From assembly GCF_000485595.1 (NCBI RefSeq), contig NW_014577303.1, forward strand, positions 89,945 to 126,155: DNA of 36,211 bases, written 5' to 3'. Below, piece after piece: positions 1 through 9,754 of the stretch (the stretch's first letter is position 1; every line of letters starts with the position of its first letter). Below the pieces are notes generated by a model. The model saw nothing but the letters and a program-made list of their open reading frames with translations. It did not search any database and was not told the DNA's origin. Source of the DNA: Priapulus caudatus. Taxonomy: Eukaryota > Priapulida > Priapulimorpha > Priapulimorphida > Priapulidae. The translations under genes were made by a program, and so were the position numbers.

Positions 1-229
1 ACGATAGAGTTTGGCACAAAAATAACACGCCGTTTAGCGCACTGCGCTACGTACTTCTGTTGCATTTTCGCATCTCCGTAATCAGAATAAGCCCCGCCTT
101 CTTCGTTGATAGGCATGAATGGGGCGTCACCGACGTGACCAGTTCCCCGACTGTGTTTACTTTTCGTAAATTGAGCTCATGAGCGAGAGCGCCATCTGTC
201 GTGGAGTTTGGGCCGATGCAATGCATTTT

Positions 230-715
230 CTGCGTTTTCTGCGTGATTATTATTTTGCGCAGGCACTAATTTTCGAAATCCTCCAACATTTTTACTTCTT
301 CCATTAAGTCCATGATTCACTGTTATTTAGGAAGGAAGGTAAAACGGTGCATTCGTATAATTTCACTCTTGCTTCTATAGTATGATTTTTATAATTTTGC
401 TCTTCTGCCCATGATAATATTTCTCTAATCATGAACCTACATTTTTCAGTTCGGACTCTTATCATATCGTTATAACCTCCTATATCATTAATTAAATCCC
501 CTAGGTATGAATATTTGGTGCATTTTTTGAGTACTTGGTTGCCTATTAATATCTCCTTCTCTATCCTTTCTTTGTTGGTGAATTTTATAACCATTGTATT
601 TGTTTTGTTTATATTAAATTCTAATCTTTTTGATTCAGCTAATCTGGAGCCTGACTGAGCGATTTTTGTTACTGATTTATAATCTCAAATTCCTAGAATA
701 TCGTCTATATATAAT
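230..715 (-). pseudogene. Non-LTR (LINE-type) reverse transcriptase fragment, decayed and 5'-truncated
   Basis: Read on the minus strand, this is the C-terminal part of a retrotransposon reverse transcriptase, the enzyme that copies element RNA into DNA at the target site. The catalytic box YIDD is encoded at 700-711. After it come a lysine-rich segment ending KTNTMVIKF, the thumb-type motif YSYLGDLINDIGG, and the block VLPSFLNNSESW. This order (xDD box, KT..M, YLG..I...G, SE.W) is typical of non-LTR elements. The frame is broken. There is a TGA at 685-687 and another at 715-717. After SESW the frame shifts near 306, and homology resumes as DLMEEVKMLEDFEN, followed by a TAG and CLRK. The fingers domain, the endonuclease and the rest of the ORF are missing. 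Recognisable coding stops near 715, where a 105-bp repeat begins; this fits 5' truncation or later disruption. The clade cannot be named from this fragment. The lower boundary is approximate. Confidence 0.82.
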
Positions 716-830
716 CATTGTTATCTTCTAAAACTACAGACCATCCGCTGACCGCTGTGGAGACGTGCGCCGGGCCTCGAATTTGGCGCACGTCTCCACT
801 GCGGACAGCGCTTCATACTTGAACATCCCA
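716..830. repeat. 105-bp hairpin repeat, copy 1
   Basis: Positions 726-830 are identical, base for base, to 1679-1783. A further 10 bases upstream (716-725) match with two differences. The unit contains a strong foldback: a 15-bp perfect stem (757-771 with 785-799) around a 13-base loop. The pairing extends outward to about 27 bp with three mismatches. No target-site duplication is clear. It could be a short non-autonomous mobile element, or a structured-RNA gene or its retrocopy. Its left edge coincides with the truncated end of the reverse transcriptase remnant. Confidence 0.85.
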
Positions 831-1668
831 TTTTTTCTTAAAATTAAAAAATTTCGAAAATCCCTAACCACGCTACTCGATTGTTTTAGCCAATGAACGT
901 AGCTGTGTTTGTGACGTCTTGCCCGCGCGCTTTATGCTTGACTTAGCGGGCCTCGTATTGGATATCGGAGGCAGGCACCTCGCAACCCGCGGGTTTGTTT
1001 ACATATATTATAGTTTTGAGACGTACGGTGTTCGGGAGTTCTGCGATGATAACCTCGTAATTTCTCACATTTCTTAAGGTGCATGGAACATTTGACCAAT
1101 TTAGTGGTGTCAGTTAGTCACGGATATGTCACAGTAAGTAGGCCTACCTAACCGTATATGTTTCACATATACGTTCACCTATTTTGCACACAGGCGGTCG
1201 ATCATTGTGCCAAATTGTGTGAAGATTTATTTTTATTGAGACGTTCCAAGCCGCCTGTGGTACAAGGATAGAGAGCATGGCGAGATTGAGAACTATGTAG
1301 CGTAACACATCGGCTTTGCTCTCACAACCATGCTCTCTATCTTTGAGCCCTTTCATCAGTCTTGTACGTCAATGCACGTGCGCCAAGAGCCATAAACTCA
1401 ACACAATTTTATCTCTGTTATTGTTTACGTCTGAATGCGTGATTGATCAGGGAGGGGGTGCATGTAAGAGGGAGACATTTTCTTTGGGGTTCCGAACAAC
1501 ACAATTCCACTTGACAATTTCATGGCCCATTTTAATTGGAAGCTTTACATTGGGCCCCCAACAAGCCCTTTGACGGACTAGTCAAGAAATTCAAAGGTCT
1601 GTATATTGCTCTTATTTAGCCGCCGATAGTTCTTATTTAGAACAAAGTCTTACTGTTTTATACAAAAA
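831..1668. other. No gene recognised; contains a short inverted repeat
   Basis: The reading frames here are short and unlike any family I know. One inverted repeat stands out: 1267-1280 and 1328-1341 are perfect 14-bp reverse complements (GATAGAGAGCATGG) with a 47-base spacer. The 10-bp palindrome GTAGGCCTAC is at 1138-1147. The stretch CGGGCCTCGTATTGG (948-962) resembles the hairpin-loop segment of the repeat just upstream, which may be a diverged trace or chance. Confidence 0.5.
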
Positions 1669-1783
1669 CATTGTCATTTTCTAAAACTACAGACCATCCG
1701 CTGACCGCTGTGGAGACGTGCGCCGGGCCTCGAATTTGGCGCACGTCTCCACTGCGGACAGCGCTTCATACTTGAACATCCCA
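1669..1783. repeat. 105-bp hairpin repeat, copy 2
   Basis: This is the second copy of the unit at 716-830, in the same orientation and 953 bp downstream. Positions 1679-1783 are identical to the first copy. The flanks diverge sharply at the right end (GCGGTCG here, TTTTTTC in copy 1), so the right border of the unit is well defined. The left border is softer, with two mismatches in 1669-1678. Zero divergence means recent duplication, gene conversion or selection on the fold. Confidence 0.85.
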
Positions 1784-1920
1784 GCGGTCGCGTGGCAATA
1801 TCCCGCGGAACTGCGCGTCTCATCCGCGCGCAGCGCTTAGGATCAACAGCAAAGCTGTGCCACGCAATCTTGTATCATGTCTTTCTGGATTCGATAGAGC
1901 GCTATAGTGATGGCCAGGAT

Positions 1921-1961
1921 GGTCATAGGCCTATGACCTAGCATAGTATAACCTAGGCCTA
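1921..1961. repeat. 18-bp perfect palindrome with adjacent TAGGCCTA
   Basis: GGTCATAGGCCTATGACC at 1921-1938 reads the same on both strands. A second TAGGCCTA core follows at 1954-1961. A palindrome this long could be a dimeric protein-binding site or a remnant of a mobile-element end. No flanking gene supports a regulatory role. Confidence 0.6.
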
Positions 1962-2274
1962 CAGGTGGCCTAAGATCGCCATTATTGGAATAGTTACCAT
2001 TAGCAATTTGCGTCTAAGAAAACCTTCTGGTAAACTAAGCGACAATAATGCCTCAATTATTATAGAGCATACATAATTCGTGTCACATCCCTTTTACATA
2101 CACGACTCAAAGATGCATATTTCGCATACTAACACTACTAAACAGCACGCGATAACGACTCTTTGTAACCTCTGAATCATTATCATTTCTTGAACATGTC
2201 CATTTCTCGCATTGAAAGCTCGACTGTTTCTGTCATCGCCGTGGAGTCACTGGCAACAACAGCCAATGATTTAA

Positions 2275-2516
2275 CACCAGGGGCCCGTAGTCAGAAACAA
2301 AATTGGTCTTAACATTAGTCTTAACATTAACTTTTTCTTTTAGACCGTTGACAGAAACGATGCGAAGTTACGAAAATGAAAAATCGTAGCAGATTTCCTT
2401 ATAAACACGAAACAAAACACGAACACGAAACAAAGTGACGTTGACGGTTTGGGAGAAATTGTTAATGTTAAGACTAATGTTAAGACTAATTTTGTTTCTG
2501 ACAATGGGCACCAGGG
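2275..2516. mobile_element. Foldback MITE-like element with 42-bp inverted repeats, hAT-like flanks
   Basis: Positions 2290-2331 and 2461-2502 are reverse complements over 42 bp with one mismatch, separated by 129 bases. Pairing continues weakly outward (GCCCGTAG against CAATGGG). The 8-bp string CACCAGGG occurs immediately outside each end (2275-2282 and 2509-2516). This would fit an 8-bp target-site duplication as made by hAT transposases. An alternative reading puts CAGGGGCCC inside the terminal repeat and leaves no duplication. No transposase is encoded, so the element is non-autonomous. Each arm contains an internal duplication of CTTAACATTA. Assignment to hAT is an inference from the flank length only. 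Confidence 0.72.
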
Positions 2517-4814
2517 TTGCATGACGAGGTATGTTGTAATAACTGACAACATATATGTTTGGCACGCTTTTTAGACTATCGTGTGAGTATATGTACTGCC
2601 AGCTAACGCGCTATAAATGGCCGGCGCAATGGAAGGTCAGAAGAAGTTGTGTGAACAAAGTCTAGTCCAGTGAATTGAGGTCTATAAGCTAGCTGGGCTC
2701 ATTTTGCGGTCGCTGCAGGGCTGGTCCAAGGGACGCAGCCCACAGCGGACGTGATGCTGATGACGTGTTTGGGTTACATGACAGAGCTGAACTACGTCGG
2801 ATCGCCTAACTTACTGCGGCCGGCCCGCCGTTAGACGTTAGATGTAGCAATTCCACCACATGTGCGTACACCACACGCCACGTTCTGGAAGGAATCATGT
2901 ATGGCTGCGCGCATGCCACAGCTGCATGGAAGTATCGGACGGATATAGGACATGGTGCTGTTTCTACTGCAAGTGCTCCCTGTGATGGAACCTGTGTAAA
3001 TGTTGATAACAACTGACGGCGTATGGCGAACTATTGAGAAAGCCGCCCTCAAATGATATTGCCACGTGCATACGACAATGTAGCGGGGTCAACCGGCTTC
3101 CTAACAGTGCAGTTAGAAGGCTATTAAAGGGATTCCCACAGCCCTATCGACCGAACGCGCTGCATTAATGTAGGCCTACTGTGTCAAAACGAACAGTCAT
3201 TGCTGGACAGGTGCAGCCGAGGAAGGCCGCTGATAATCCACTAATCTTGTCGGTCAGTGAAACACTGGGAAAGTTGTTCCTTTTGCGCGGGTATTGTTTA
3301 TACACTATACCATGACCTGTGCCGGAGGCGAAACGTACGGGAATAGGCACCGCGTGAAAAACGTATTACCTGCTGCAAGCGTAATAAGAAAGATGATAAT
3401 CACATTTTTTACAAATTTATGAGCACGAGTATGTCGTAAACTCGAATGTACGAAGTAGAAAACGATCTGGACCGCTACGATCTCATTTTAAAAGACATCG
3501 TGTCTAATTAAACACAGTGATTAGGTAAAAGCAATACATCATGTGTATAAGTGAAGAAAACACTATGTGATAACTTTAAAAGGTGCTAACTTGTTGGCAT
3601 ACTGATTTTACCGATTACTTATTTACTGATTCAAGTCTGGGACGTTTCACAAAAGGCTGCAATACATCGGGTGCGCAAGATTGAATGACAACGGTTACTG
3701 TCGGTTACAACAGAACATGTTTAGATTCAAATAATGATTTACCATGTTTGTACCAACCGTTCTCATATTCTATTGACTGTTCTGATTAGCGGCGTTGATT
3801 GACTGTTAGCGGCGCTTATTGTGAAACACCAAGTTCATACAATAAATCTAACATGCCTTAAAATACTCGCACATCGTTATTTCGCCAATACATGCACCGA
3901 TCTGCATTTCGAAGTAGTTTTTCTTTACATATGTCAACATCAATAGCACGTTATTCTCGCACATCTCACAAGACGCCATCGACTGGTACCCTGACTCTAC
4001 ACTTTCTTACATTTTTCTACATGTCAAGATAGGGTGCTAGTCTAGACCAATTTACATCACAGGAAGATATGCCCTTAGATTTTCTGCGCCATTTTTCGAT
4101 TCCATTTTCGTGAAACTCAGGAATGCAAGAGCAATTTTGCTCTTCAATTACTGCTTTATTGCCAAAAACAGCGCAGACTCGTGGCAATCTTTATGAAGAA
4201 ATAATCAGTAATAAATCCGGTAATAGGTAATACCAAATTTGCGTACATGTTTTTATTGTTTGATTTACTTGAGAAATAATAATTTTAAAATTTTGTTGGA
4301 AAAAAAGTAGAAGTTAGTTGCCATGGCAACGATAATTATAGCAATATCACCGAATTAATGTCAGGAAAACTTCCATATAGCCGTAGTAAAATCCTACCAA
4401 TTACCAAATAAATAGAACAAGGGAAGATCATCTGATATATAATCAAAATGAATGATTGCCGTCGGCAGCGGCGGCGGACCTGGCATGTTTCTCATGACCA
4501 CTATGAAAATAGCATACCCGCATATGAACGATGGAAAATAGGTGAGGTTACTTGCATCCACACGATACCGAGATACGTGCTAGAAGCATCGGGTACTGAT
4601 TCCTACAGCGCGCGTCAACATATGAGTAAACTAGTAAAAAAAAAGGTTCGCGCGCGACAGTCCTCATTGCTTGTGTCGATAGCTTTGGCTGTAATGGCAA
4701 TTAATCGGCTTGTATTCCAATTAATAAATTATGATTTTTCTAGCAATATAATGAATGCAGTAGCTACGTGTGACTAGTGTGCATATAATGAGTAGTAAGA
4801 TCAGCGTGTAGTAA
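2517..4814. other. No gene recognised
   Basis: This is non-coding sequence as far as I can tell. It contains TAGGCCTA at 3171-3178 and a small imperfect duplication of TTGACTGTT...AGCGGCG around 3770-3817. The open frame at 4448-4777 (109 codons, basic N-terminus, hydrophobic tail) has no recognisable domain and is within chance length. A TATA-like string (CTATAAATGG) occurs near 2611-2620 without any supporting gene. Confidence 0.45.
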
Positions 4815-4866
4815 TTATATATATATATATTATATATTATATATTATCTTTTAATATTATATATAT
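4815..4866. repeat. AT-rich microsatellite, (TA)n with TATATTA variants
   Basis: This is a run of TA dinucleotides broken by TATTATATATTATATATTATC blocks. It is simple-sequence DNA able to unpair or form cruciforms, with no sign of function. Confidence 0.85.
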
Positions 4867-5820
4867 GACATGCGTATGTGACAGAGCAATGCCAGTGTGC
4901 GAACGAAGCGATGAGTAATTGTATGTGGTATATAATACTGACAACAGCTTCAGCACATCGGGATTCCAGCGCAAGATTTAGTGAGCTCCTATGATTTACC
5001 GTGTGTTTACGAGCGCGCAGACAACGCCACCTTGTCGCGCAGGGGTGCTATCAGAACAAACTGTCGGTAGTTAAAAATCTACTTGCACCTAGTGCAAATA
5101 AAGAAGATGAATTTTTCGCTCATCATGTATGTTTGCATAAATTCTGAAAACAACTTAAAATTAATGCATTACATCACAGGCAGCTGCTTGTGATTTTATG
5201 GAAATAGATGAACCCAGTAAATTTATAACACATCTGTTTTGGAAACAACCGACGTGTAGCAAATGATGAAATATGGGTAAATGCGTCAGATATTTAAAGT
5301 GGGATTTCGCTGAACGAGCACGAATGTCTAAGCAAGGATTACTGCAAATGAATGTATCAAAAAAATATGCCATGGAAATTACCCCCACCCCCTTCTTCCC
5401 TTCGTTTCCTCTTAATTGCTAGTTGTAACGGGATTATGTAAAATATACGTTAAAAATACTATATTACGTTAAAATACATTCAAGTATCATTAATTCCAGT
5501 CGGCGATGGGATGTACGTATTGCCACATGAATGTTTTATATTTATGAGATGAAACGTACGGGATGAAATTAATGTATACAGCAAGAAAGGAATCATCATA
5601 AACTTCATCCATGATTTTAAATAATACATATTAACGCCGCTTTGCAATTTATTGTGTGCATCTATAGGTAAATATTTTACCCCGTATATAATGAGCTCGC
5701 GGGATTCATGATAGGATTGAGAACACGGCATGTTGACGGGTTTAGGTTATTTTTCTTTTCTCACAAAACTTCGCAGCGTCCGTGTCCAGAAATGACTGCC
5801 TATATTGACGTCAGCAAGGG
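4867..5820. other. No gene recognised
   Basis: Reading frames here are short on both strands and have no recognisable domain. I see no inverted repeats or structured RNA worth naming before the element that starts at 5821. Confidence 0.4.
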
Positions 5821-6164
5821 GTGGACACACTAGGCGATTTTTCATCCGATCGAGCCGGCCGACCGAGCCGGCCGGCTCGATCGCATAAAACATCGCGTAG
5901 TGTGTCCAGTGAGTCGCGGTCGATTTTCGAGTCGGCCGGCCGAGTCGCCCGATTCAAACATGTTTGATAATTATTTGAGCCGGCCGGCTGCAATCGCCTA
6001 GTGTGCCCGGGTCTGCCATTGAGCCGGCCGATTGTACAATTCATCAGCCAATCAGCGTGCTGAAAATTCACAGAGTCGCCCGACTCAGTCGCGTAGTGTG
6101 TCCACAGAGTCGCCCGACTGAGCCGGCCGGCTCGATCGCATGAAAGATCGCGTAGTGTGTTCAC
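5821..6164. mobile_element. MITE with 40-bp terminal inverted repeats and internal subrepeats
   Basis: The ends 5821-5860 and 6125-6164 are reverse complements over 40 bp with four mismatches. The interior is unusual: TCGC[G/C]TAGTGTG occurs four times in the same orientation (5893-5904, 5994-6005, 6089-6100, 6148-6159), and GAGCCGGCCG-type palindromic blocks recur between them. This looks like repeated copies of the element's own right end, by tandem duplication or nested insertion. It has no coding capacity; a 147-codon minus-strand frame across it is built of repeat sequence. No clear target-site duplication is visible, so the superfamily is uncertain. Confidence 0.78.
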
Positions 6165-6499
6165 AGCTCGCAGTCCAGAGCACAGTGTCCAAAGCAGGCA
6201 GCACACTTCACCATTTTTCTTGCACTGAGTGGTGACGTGTGCTGTTGACGGCAATTTTTGTGGCCAGATGTTATAGCTTTAACCCATTCATATACAGATA
6301 TCAAATAAATTTAGGTAGCCTATCATGCTCTTACCAAATACCAGACAATTATTAATAGTAGGTAGATGAATCAATCTAGGCCTACTAACTTCTAAAGCAA
6401 CTTAAAATATTCAATTTTTTTATTGATAATTAAATTTATTAACAAAATAAATACCAGTATAAAATATTTAAAACTCAACATGATGTACATGAAACAAGT

Positions 6500-6597
6500 T
6501 ACAGTAGAACCCCACTGAATAGACACCCTGTTTTAAGCTGGGAACCTCTCCATCATGTCTATTAATGTTCAGTCCATAATAGAGGGGTTCTACTGTA
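6500..6597. mobile_element. pogo/Tigger-like MITE, 14-bp TIRs including TA
   Basis: The left end TACAGTAGAACCCC (6500-6513) and the right end GGGGTTCTACTGTA (6584-6597) are perfect inverted repeats. Terminal repeats beginning CAGTAGAACCCC next to a TA dinucleotide are characteristic of pogo/Tigger elements of the Tc1/mariner superfamily, which duplicate TA on insertion. At about 98 bp it carries no gene and would depend on a transposase supplied elsewhere. It sits inside the larger inverted repeat 6198-6883, so it probably inserted later. Confidence 0.8.
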
Positions 6598-6670
6598 TAT
6601 CATGTGACGGCAGCGCTAATTTTGATTGGTCTGCGAGTGATTTTGTTGCCGATTGCCGTGGTGGCTTGGC

Positions 6671-6782
6671 GCACACTTCACCACAAGTTGACACCACGAG
6701 CAATTTTCGTGGTGAGAAATTAAACCGGTTTGATTTCTCACCACGAAAATTGCTCGTGGTGGCAACTTGTGGCGAAGTGTGC
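6671..6782. repeat. 112-bp near-perfect palindrome
   Basis: The two 56-base halves are reverse complements with three mismatches and no spacer; the centre is AAACCGGTTT around 6726/6727. Pairing resumes imperfectly further out (GTTGCCGATTGCC near 6650 against GGCAACGGCC near 6791). Spacer-free palindromes of this size extrude as cruciforms and are normally unstable, so retention suggests a young insertion or some protection. The arms reuse the GCACACTTCACCA sequence of the surrounding element's ends. It may therefore be two element ends fused head to head. Confidence 0.85.
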
Positions 6783-6816
6783 TGTGACGCGGCAACGGCC
6801 ACAAAAATTGCCGACC

Positions 6817-6868
6817 ACGAAAATTGCCTGTACGAGCAACGAAAATTGCCTGTACGAGCAACGAAAAT
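6817..6868. repeat. 22-bp tandem duplication
   Basis: A 22-bp unit beginning ACGAAAATTGCC occurs at 6817-6838 and 6839-6860 without change, followed by a partial third copy to 6868. It lies in the right arm of the larger inverted-repeat element and is absent from the left arm, so it arose after the element formed. Confidence 0.85.
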
Positions 6869-7074
6869 GGTGAAGTGTGCTGCTAGCTTTAGATGTCGCT
6901 GTGACATCATTTATGCATAACGCTGTCCGAGAAGAAAATTTCACGGTCAACGCCGTGATGGGTGATTCAAGAAAATTAATAATTTAGCCCAGTCGCCGCG
7001 TAGTACTGGAATTACAAACCTTCCGTGAACGCAATTTGGTTGCCGCGTGCACTGTAATACATAGTTTCAAGAGT

Positions 7075-7155
7075 GTATAATATAGATATAATCTATAATA
7101 TATATAGATATTAAGTAGATAGAGACTATAGATATAGATATAGTCTATATTATAC
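7075..7155. repeat. AT-rich imperfect palindrome of TATAGA/TCTATA units
   Basis: GTATAATATAG (7075-7085) pairs with CTATATTATAC (7145-7155). The interior consists of degenerate TATAGATA repeats that also pair. It may be a degraded foldback element or slippage-derived simple sequence. Confidence 0.65.
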
Positions 7156-9179
7156 ATTCCTGCATGATAGTATCATGTCCGATGTCAACAGTGAGCCGAG
7201 AATTAACTCACTATAACTAAACGGAATAATTGGGTTGACCAACATTTATCTTCGCAAAAACCAATTTCACAGATGCTCGTGAAGGTGCATCATTCACTTT
7301 GTATGTGGAAACAAAATCTGCACCTATGCTTCGAGCAGTAAACGGTAAAATAGAGACAGCATTTACAAATTTTACACAAAACGACACAGACGGGGCATAT
7401 ACTATAAGATATAGGTGCGTGCTGGCGCCGAAATGCGACTGAAAATGCAACGCATATTTGTGACATCGCTGTGGCGTGATATCGCTCTCATGTGACAATT
7501 GCCTCTTTATGATTTTAATTCACGAAATACTGCCGTACGAAAATATGGGAACACTGAAAATGCGAATTACACAAATAAATATCGCCACAACGAAGCTAAG
7601 GAACGTCAGCCTGTGATGTTTTGATTTTTAATTCGCCTCACATGAACATTAAATTCCTTTCTATTTGCTAAGCATAACTCCCTACCTTATTAGTAATTTG
7701 ATGCCTTTCACGGGCACGGAAATGTAAAATGAGTCAAAAACCCACGAACCTCTCAACAAACAACGGAATTTCATTTGCTGCCGTGGTAATTAGTTCTCGG
7801 AAAATCTTACATGTCTGATTTTAATGGCAGCCGCTCATAATAGCGTCGAGTTTCACATTTCATTCTCTCCGAAGTTAATAAGACAGAAACAATGACCAAC
7901 CCACTTAAGCCAATATGTTTGAATTTCTATATTGCTCGCAGACTGAACCGCGTAGATCTTTCCTCCAGCATAAATTCCGGCAATGGGGTTTTACTACTGC
8001 ATGGGTGGGAGTTTAAACCAACGACTCACGAAAGCGTTCGAAACACGCCACCAAAATCTAGCACAGTTTATTTACTTGTGGAACAACCTTATACGTCATC
8101 GGAAAGTGTTACTACAGATAGACCTGCGTGTTTTGATAATCGCGGCCTTGTGCACGTAATCGGTGATGTTTTTCGGAATTCGTTCAGTTCGTTCGTTTCA
8201 GAGCTGGACGTCATTGCTAGAAAAGGAACGGTATGCTATATAGTTGGCCATCGTTATAGCGATTACCATCAAAAGTTTGCGATCGCTGCCACTGCTCGGG
8301 ATAGATTCATTCGAGTGCATGCAGCGGTCGTCAAGCGAGATTAACAAGAACGGAATAATTACCGTCTACAACAGTAATCCTCTTCCTGTCGGGCGACGTA
8401 GAAATGATCTACGTCAATGCCTCGCAGTAAAAGGATTAACGCTGGCGTGCGGTCATTCTCTCGCTTATGCATTTGCACTTCTGTATATTATTCACCTCTG
8501 CTTCGAGGTGTGTTGGTTAGTTCTAAGGATTTTTTACTGAGATTAAATAACCATCCTGCGAAATGCCTTTCAAGTAAGAATCTTGGGAGGCGTTTCGCTT
8601 GCATTTTAAATAAATACTTTGTTAGCCCGCATCACCTAAAGCTATATTCCAGCTTAAACTAGTAAGTGAATAAGAAAAATCAAGATGCCCGTTTTACCTA
8701 TGCATGGCTTAGTCATGCACTTACAAAAAAGTCACCTCCGGAACAGAAATGATATTACGCTGCAAACGGCCTGTAACGCGGCTGATATTAAATTCAGCAG
8801 TCGATTCGATATCGCGATCGCTTACGATTACGTGTAACAACCGCATTTCGAGAAATTTTTGTTCCTCTTCAAGATCATCACGAACGGCACGGCTACGGAT
8901 TTTGATAACGCCACCATATATAAGTCATTCGCGGAGTTCCGCAAAAAAGTAGGCAGACGCGAGCTAATTAAAGCGTACAAGTATAGGCCTACATAGGCCG
9001 CGTGCGAAAATCGAAATATTCTACATATTGCATATTTTGACGCATTTCCAGGGCAATTAAATAGAAAGATCGAACTGTCTGCATACGTGTGTCGTATTTT
9101 TACTATGAACAGCTATAACGAGTCCATAAGCCCTACTCCCTCATACCGAGGATGCGCTGTCGTGTTCGCTCAGTCTATG

Positions 9180-9182
<3 letters not shown>
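7156..9182. other. No gene recognised; one unassigned open frame
   Basis: The frame at 7892-8344 (+, 150 codons) is the longest here. Its protein shows no motif, signal peptide or membrane segment that I can identify, and its length is compatible with chance in DNA of this composition. Overlapping frames at 8244-8540 and 8417-8662 are no better. TAGGCCTA occurs at 8984-8991. I would not annotate a gene without transcript or homology evidence. Confidence 0.4.

Positions 9183-9226
<44 letters not shown>
9183..9226. repeat. (TA)22 microsatellite
   Basis: This is an uninterrupted TA dinucleotide run of 44 bp, preceded by AC and followed by ATATCG. Pure length suggests a polymorphic locus. Confidence 0.95.
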
Positions 9227-9230
<4 letters not shown>

Positions 9231-9638
9231 CGTAAGTCGCTAGTGGACTCGCTACAAGAACCAAGCGTAATGAGCTTTGCTCCTTTGGAGTAGGCGGCTG
9301 AATGATCCGTGTAGTGTTCAAAAACTGCGCGCATAACGACGTCGCAGACGAGTCATCATGTCCGTGTTGTCCGCGCGTCTATGTGATTTTGATGCGATCG
9401 ACGGAGCGTTATACCTGCCGCGCCGAAGCGTAGCTCACTTTCATAGATTCGCTGAAGTCGTTTGCAAATCTGAGCGCGGCGAATGCCCTAGCCGATACAC
9501 TAGTTAGTTCCCTAATACACGCGTATAAGGTCGCTAGCAAGGCACGTCGACACCTTATGGCCATCCCACAGCGTTTTTATTTTGTGCAAATATAAAGCTA
9601 CAAATGTATGTGAGTTGAGCCAGAGTTATATACTCGTA
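9227..9638. other. No gene recognised
   Basis: This is unique sequence between two dinucleotide tracts. I see no coding frame of note and no repeat. Confidence 0.4.
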
Positions 9639-9664
9639 ATATATATATATATATATATATGTGT

Positions 9665-9754
<90 letters not shown>

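Larger units (their letters stand above)
6198..6883. mobile_element. Larger inverted-repeat element containing nested insertions
   Basis: GCAGCACACTTCACCATTTT at 6198-6217 is matched by its perfect reverse complement at 6864-6883. A second inner pair, GGCAATTTTTGTGGCC (6250-6265) and its complement (6797-6812), has the same nesting order. The two pairs together suggest the ends of one non-autonomous element of about 690 bp. Inside it lie a pogo-like MITE (6500-6597) and a 112-bp palindrome (6671-6782). Two frames across the palindrome (121 and 106 codons) are products of the foldback sequence. I see no target-site duplication, so the exact borders are uncertain. Confidence 0.6.

Noticed and set aside
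757-799. tRNA-type B box in the hairpin loop (GCCTCGAATTT)
   Set aside because: It matches the B-box consensus only partly, and no A box or tRNA cloverleaf is seen at the right distance.
2605-2700. TATA-box promoter (CTATAAATGG, TCTATAAGC)
   Set aside because: Short AT-rich matches are expected by chance and no downstream coding frame supports them.
5811-6254. 147-codon minus-strand frame
   Set aside because: It is composed of the terminal and internal repeats of a MITE; the repeated RAGRL-type segments reflect DNA repeats.
6555-6950. Overlapping frames of 121, 106, 81 and 70 codons
   Set aside because: They mirror each other because they span a near-perfect DNA palindrome.
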